Of a DNA stretch of 7,503 nt, positions 5,467-7,503 are shown piece after piece. Where the stretch lies: the NCBI GenBank assembly GCA_030668905.1, contig DAOVEQ010000044.1:1-7503 (forward strand). The letters are read 5' to 3'. The notes under the pieces were generated by a model, which did no database searches, was not told where the DNA came from, and was given only the letters and a program-made list of their open reading frames with translations. The position numbers and the translations under genes were made by a program. The DNA is from Thermococci archaeon (lineage in GTDB: Archaea; Methanobacteriota_B; Thermococci; Methanofastidiosales; B48-G16). Within the stretch, counting starts at the first letter, position 1. Each line of letters starts with the position of its first letter.

Positions 5467-5846
5467 TGAAAAAAATATTATCCCTTCTCTTGATAATTTT
5501 TTTAACGGGATGCACAGTAACAACTTTTGTCATTACCGACGCAAAATTATGTGCAGAGGTAAAGAATGGAAAACCCTCCGGGATAAGTACAAGTTTTCCG
5601 AACGTGGGAACAGTGTGCTGCTGGCTTGAATACAAACATGCACCAGAAAATACCATAATGAAAGCAGTTTGGTATTACGAAGGAGAAAAAATGTATGAAA
5701 AAGAGATAAAACTCCAGAGCACATCGGGGAGTATATGGTTCTCCATATCTTCAACTGAAAATGTTTTGCCTCACGGCAATTATAAGATAGAGATCTATGT
5801 TGACGATCAATTAAAAAAAGAAATGGAGTTCTCTATAACTCAATGA
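5466..5846 (+). CDS. Small predicted lipoprotein with beta-rich exported domain
   Basis: This 126-aa protein starts with MKK, a hydrophobic stretch (4-13) and a lipobox LTGC (13-16). Cys16 is the predicted lipidated residue, so the mature domain of about 110 aa should sit outside the cytoplasmic membrane. The mature part alternates hydrophobic and polar residues as in an Ig-like beta sandwich (MKAVWYYEGE at 65-74, GNYKIEIYVDDQL at 104-116). Three further cysteines (29, 51, 52) could form a disulfide. I do not recognise a function. The ribosome binding site GGTGG (5454-5458) lies inside the acylphosphatase 3' end, and the ATG overlaps that gene's TAA. The 3' end overlaps the prolidase gene by 14 nt, tail to tail. 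Confidence 0.8.
   Translation: MKKILSLLLIIFLTGCTVTTFVITDAKLCAEVKNGKPSGISTSFPNVGTVCCWLEYKHAPENTIMKAVWYYEGEKMYEKEIKLQSTSGSIWFSISSTENVLPHGNYKIEIYVDDQLKKEMEFSITQ
5813..5819 (-). terminator. Oligo-T terminator candidate of the prolidase gene
   Basis: A7 on the plus strand is T7 in the minus transcript, 13 nt past the prolidase stop. It lies inside the lipoprotein coding region. Oligo-T alone can terminate archaeal RNA polymerase, so no hairpin is required. Confidence 0.35.
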
Positions 5847-6909
5847 AATTTTTTGGAGCTTTGGTGAGAATCTCTATTTTATCTTTCTTTATTAAGACAT
5901 CATCTTCTATTCTGACCCCTCCATATTTGGGTATATAAATGCCAGGTTCTACGGTGAAGATCATGTTTTCTTCTAATGTCAGATCAACACTGGGATGAAG
6001 TGAGTATCCATCATGTACAGCCAGCCCAATAGAATGTCCCAACGAATGAGTGAATCTCCCTTTGTATTTTGTGGAATTTATGAAATTCTCTACTGCTTTA
6101 TGTGCATTTCCTCCTTTTTCTCCTACTTTTACGTTCTCGAATCCTATCTCCTGAGCTTTTAGTACAGTTTCATAAATTTCCTTTTGTTTTGCTTCGGCTT
6201 TTCTGAATACAAATGTTCTAGTTATATCTGAGACGTATCTTTTACGCCTCGCTCCGAAATCCAAAAGTACGTAATCTCCCTTCTTCAAGACTCTATTACC
6301 TGCTGTATAGTGCGGTTCGGCTGCATTCTCACCAAAGGAACATATATTTGTGAAAGAAGGCTCTGTAGCACCTTTTTTCAACATTAGATAGGTCATCTCT
6401 GCAGAGAGTTCGTATTCTTTAATTCCTTCTTTTATGTACGATTTTATTTCTTCACAAACTTCTGAAACTATATTGCATGCTTTTCTAATCTTCTCTATCT
6501 CATCTTTTTCTTTTACAAGTCTTGCCTTTGATAATGCAGTAGAAACATCGATTATCTCAGCTTTTGTGATCTCTTTTAATTTTTTATATGAATCATAGCT
6601 CAAATTCTTTCCATTTATTCCTATTCTATCCACGTTGAGCTTTTTCTTTAAAATATCCTTTTTTTCTTCTCTCTTTTTAAAAATGTGCATTCTGTCCTTT
6701 TTCGCCTTTTTCGCACTCTCTTCTTCCAGGAGCGAAACTACCAGTTCTAAAGAGTCGGGATATGCAAGAGCAGCGCATCCTTCAAAAAGCCCGGACTCAG
6801 CACCTGTTAGATAAAAAAAGTTCATATCAGGATCAGATCCATTTTCTATATATATTAAATCTACTTCTTTTTCCAAATTTCCATAAATTTTCTTTAGTTT
6901 GGTGTTCAT
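5833..6909 (-). CDS. pepQ: Xaa-Pro dipeptidase (prolidase), M24 family
   Basis: A dinuclear-metal peptidase that cleaves dipeptides with C-terminal proline in the cytoplasm, in the last steps of peptide catabolism. In the 358-aa form the N-terminal creatinase-like domain covers about 1-130 and the pita-bread domain about 132-358. All five metal ligands are seen: Asp217 (LLDFGAR), Asp228 (VSDITRTF), His292 (SLGHSIG), Glu321 (VEPGIYIP) and Glu335 (RIEDD). HYTAG and HDGYSLHPS are also typical of the family. The start is ATG at 6909; the frame extends to a TTG at 6933, but a TATA element centred 26 nt upstream of 6909 supports a leaderless start there. The length agrees with archaeal prolidases of about 350 aa. 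Aminopeptidase P is the main alternative, as the two are hard to separate by motifs. Confidence 0.92.
   Translation of the reverse strand: MNTKLKKIYGNLEKEVDLIYIENGSDPDMNFFYLTGAESGLFEGCAALAYPDSLELVVSLLEEESAKKAKKDRMHIFKKREEKKDILKKKLNVDRIGINGKNLSYDSYKKLKEITKAEIIDVSTALSKARLVKEKDEIEKIRKACNIVSEVCEEIKSYIKEGIKEYELSAEMTYLMLKKGATEPSFTNICSFGENAAEPHYTAGNRVLKKGDYVLLDFGARRKRYVSDITRTFVFRKAEAKQKEIYETVLKAQEIGFENVKVGEKGGNAHKAVENFINSTKYKGRFTHSLGHSIGLAVHDGYSLHPSVDLTLEENMIFTVEPGIYIPKYGGVRIEDDVLIKKDKIEILTKAPKNFIEL
5849..5854 (+). terminator. Oligo-T terminator candidate of the lipoprotein gene
   Basis: T6 begins 3 nt after the lipoprotein TGA and lies within the last prolidase codons. It is the only T-run close to the end of the acylphosphatase-lipoprotein unit. 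Confidence 0.35.
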
Positions 6910-6931
6910 ACAATACCTAAAATCATGTTTC

Positions 6932-6939
6932 AATAAAAA
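6932..6939 (-). promoter_or_regulatory. TATA element of the prolidase gene
   Basis: The minus strand reads ACCTTTTTATTG, centred about 26 nt before the ATG at 6909, which predicts a leaderless mRNA. The T5 run could also end read-through from hepT, about 95 nt downstream of its stop. Confidence 0.4.
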
Positions 6940-7033
6940 GGTTGCTTAAATAGAAGGATCTCATGTAAGTTAACTATGATCTGCACGCTGACCTTGCAAT
7001 TCAAAGGATTGCCTGAAGTCTATATCATAACAA

Positions 7034-7378
7034 TCATTTCTCCAGATCTCCTAGCATTTTTTCGAATAAAGGTTTCAATGGAGGAATTTCCTCTTTCATA
7101 GTTTTCCACACTCTTTTGAGCTCAACTCCAAAATACCCATGAATAAGCTTATCTCTCGTCCCTGCCATGTCTCTCCAAGGGATTTCAGGATATTCCTTCT
7201 TCGCTTCATCTGGTATATTTTTGACTGCTTCACCGATAACTTCTATAGCTCTTATCACAGCAAATATGGTCTTATCATCATGAATAAAATCTTCATATTT
7301 CATACCTTCAACAAATTTCATGCTTTTGGCCATAGAATCAATGATATCTTGAACATAATCCCCAATTTCTCTCTTCAT
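7034..7378 (-). CDS. hepT: HepT-like HEPN ribonuclease toxin (DUF86)
   Basis: HepT is an RNase toxin of the HEPN superfamily and the toxin half of the type VII HepT-MntA system. The 114-aa, largely helical protein has the family length. Its active-site motif is RDKLIHGY: Arg75, His80 and Tyr82 form the RX4HXY signature. In characterised systems the antitoxin adds AMP units to that tyrosine and so silences the RNase. [20 protein letters not shown] (39-58) and the [11 protein letters not shown] approach are also typical. All three key residues are present, so the toxin looks intact. The ATG overlaps the mntA stop (ATGA), giving tight coupling to the antitoxin. The ribosome binding site GAGGT (7388-7392) partly lies in a small inverted repeat. 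No clear terminator follows. Confidence 0.92.
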   Translation of the reverse strand: MKREIGDYVQDIIDSMAKSMKFVEGMKYEDFIHDDKTIFAVIRAIEVIGEAVKNIPDEAKKEYPEIPWRDMAGTRDKLIHGYFGVELKRVWKTMKEEIPPLKPLFEKMLGDLEK

Positions 7379-7503
7379 GGGTAGACTACCTCTTTCAAAA
7401 TATGTTTTCCAATTCTTGGTTTTAATGCAGATTTCTCTACCAAGTCCACTCTAATACCAAGAAGGTCACTTAGGTAGTTTTCTATCTCCACAAATTTTAA
7501 AAG
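7375..7503 (-). CDS. mntA: MntA antitoxin nucleotidyltransferase, C-terminal fragment
   Basis: Only the last 42 codons are in the window; the 5' part lies beyond 7503. The visible fragment includes [19 protein letters not shown] and [16 protein letters not shown], the normal end of MNT-family minimal nucleotidyltransferases. The Asp of RVDLV matches the third catalytic carboxylate. The GSFARG and DxD motifs that would prove activity are outside. MntA transfers AMP from ATP to a HepT tyrosine and neutralises it. The TGA at 7375-7377 overlaps the hepT ATG by 4 nt. The antitoxin gene comes first and is co-transcribed, an order that lets antitoxin be made before toxin. Confidence 0.88.
   Translation of the reverse strand, partial: LLKFVEIENYLSDLLGIRVDLVEKSALKPRIGKHILKEVVYP
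7380..7390 (-). promoter_or_regulatory. Inverted repeat overlapping the hepT ribosome binding site
   Basis: GGTAG and CTACC flank one base, directly upstream of the hepT ATG. In the mRNA the repeat can form a 4-bp stem with a 3-nt loop whose 5' arm contains the GGT of the GAGGT ribosome binding site. The stem would be weak on its own. Confidence 0.3.

Noticed and set aside
6910..6933. TTG-initiated extension of the prolidase
   Set aside because: A rare start codon with no ribosome binding site; the ATG at 6909 has correct TATA spacing and gives the usual length.
6975..7100. Plus-strand 41-codon ORF starting in the prolidase-hepT spacer
   Set aside because: It has no promoter or ribosome binding site and runs antisense into hepT. 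The spacer 6940-7033 otherwise shows only a weak imperfect palindrome (6993-7008).
7139..7384. Plus-strand 81-codon ORF
   Set aside because: Antisense shadow of hepT, whose family motifs are clear.

Overview
The window looks like archaeal chromosome, AT-rich with many AAA/ATA/AGA codons. Three things support this. There is a Hel308-type Ski2-like helicase, a family typical of archaea. Archaeal TATA-like elements (TTTATAAA, TTTTTAT) recur about 24-27 nt upstream of start codons, which implies leaderless mRNAs. Genes internal to transcription units instead carry GGTGA/GAGGT ribosome binding sites. IorB and a prolidase are compatible with peptide or amino-acid use, but they do not fix a lineage. 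I cannot name the organism; an uncultivated or anaerobic/thermophilic archaeon is a guess.

Layout. 1-60 is the first 20 codons of an unrecognised minus-strand gene with its own promoter. 61-279 holds divergent promoters, a palindrome, and a perfect hairpin followed by a T-run, but no convincing gene. 280-423 (minus) encodes a 47-aa CxxC-x17-CxxC zinc ribbon, divergent from hel308 (543-2543). A polytopic membrane protein resembling GT-C glycosyltransferases follows at 2577-3842. Its 3' end overlaps the 3' end of iorB (3837-4418, minus). Divergent from iorB is a plus-strand run: an 84-aa winged-helix regulator (4519-4773), a 114-aa protein with a CARF/Rossmann-like pattern (4793-5137), an acylphosphatase (5194-5466), and a small lipoprotein translationally coupled to it (5466-5846). 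The lipoprotein gene converges on, and overlaps, a prolidase-type M24 peptidase (5833-6909, minus). The right end carries a minus-strand HepT (HEPN) toxin gene and the 3' end of its MntA nucleotidyltransferase antitoxin.

How the parts may work together. Most genes are housekeeping: DNA repair at stalled forks, 2-oxoacid oxidation, acyl-phosphate hydrolysis, proline dipeptide cleavage, surface glycosylation. Two gene pairs have a regulatory or defence flavour. One is the wHTH plus CARF-like pair, which resembles a Csa3 regulator split into two proteins; no CRISPR array or cas gene is visible here. The other is the HepT-MntA toxin-antitoxin pair. The wHTH/CARF-like pair is the best candidate for something poorly described, although the CARF assignment rests on reading motifs by eye.
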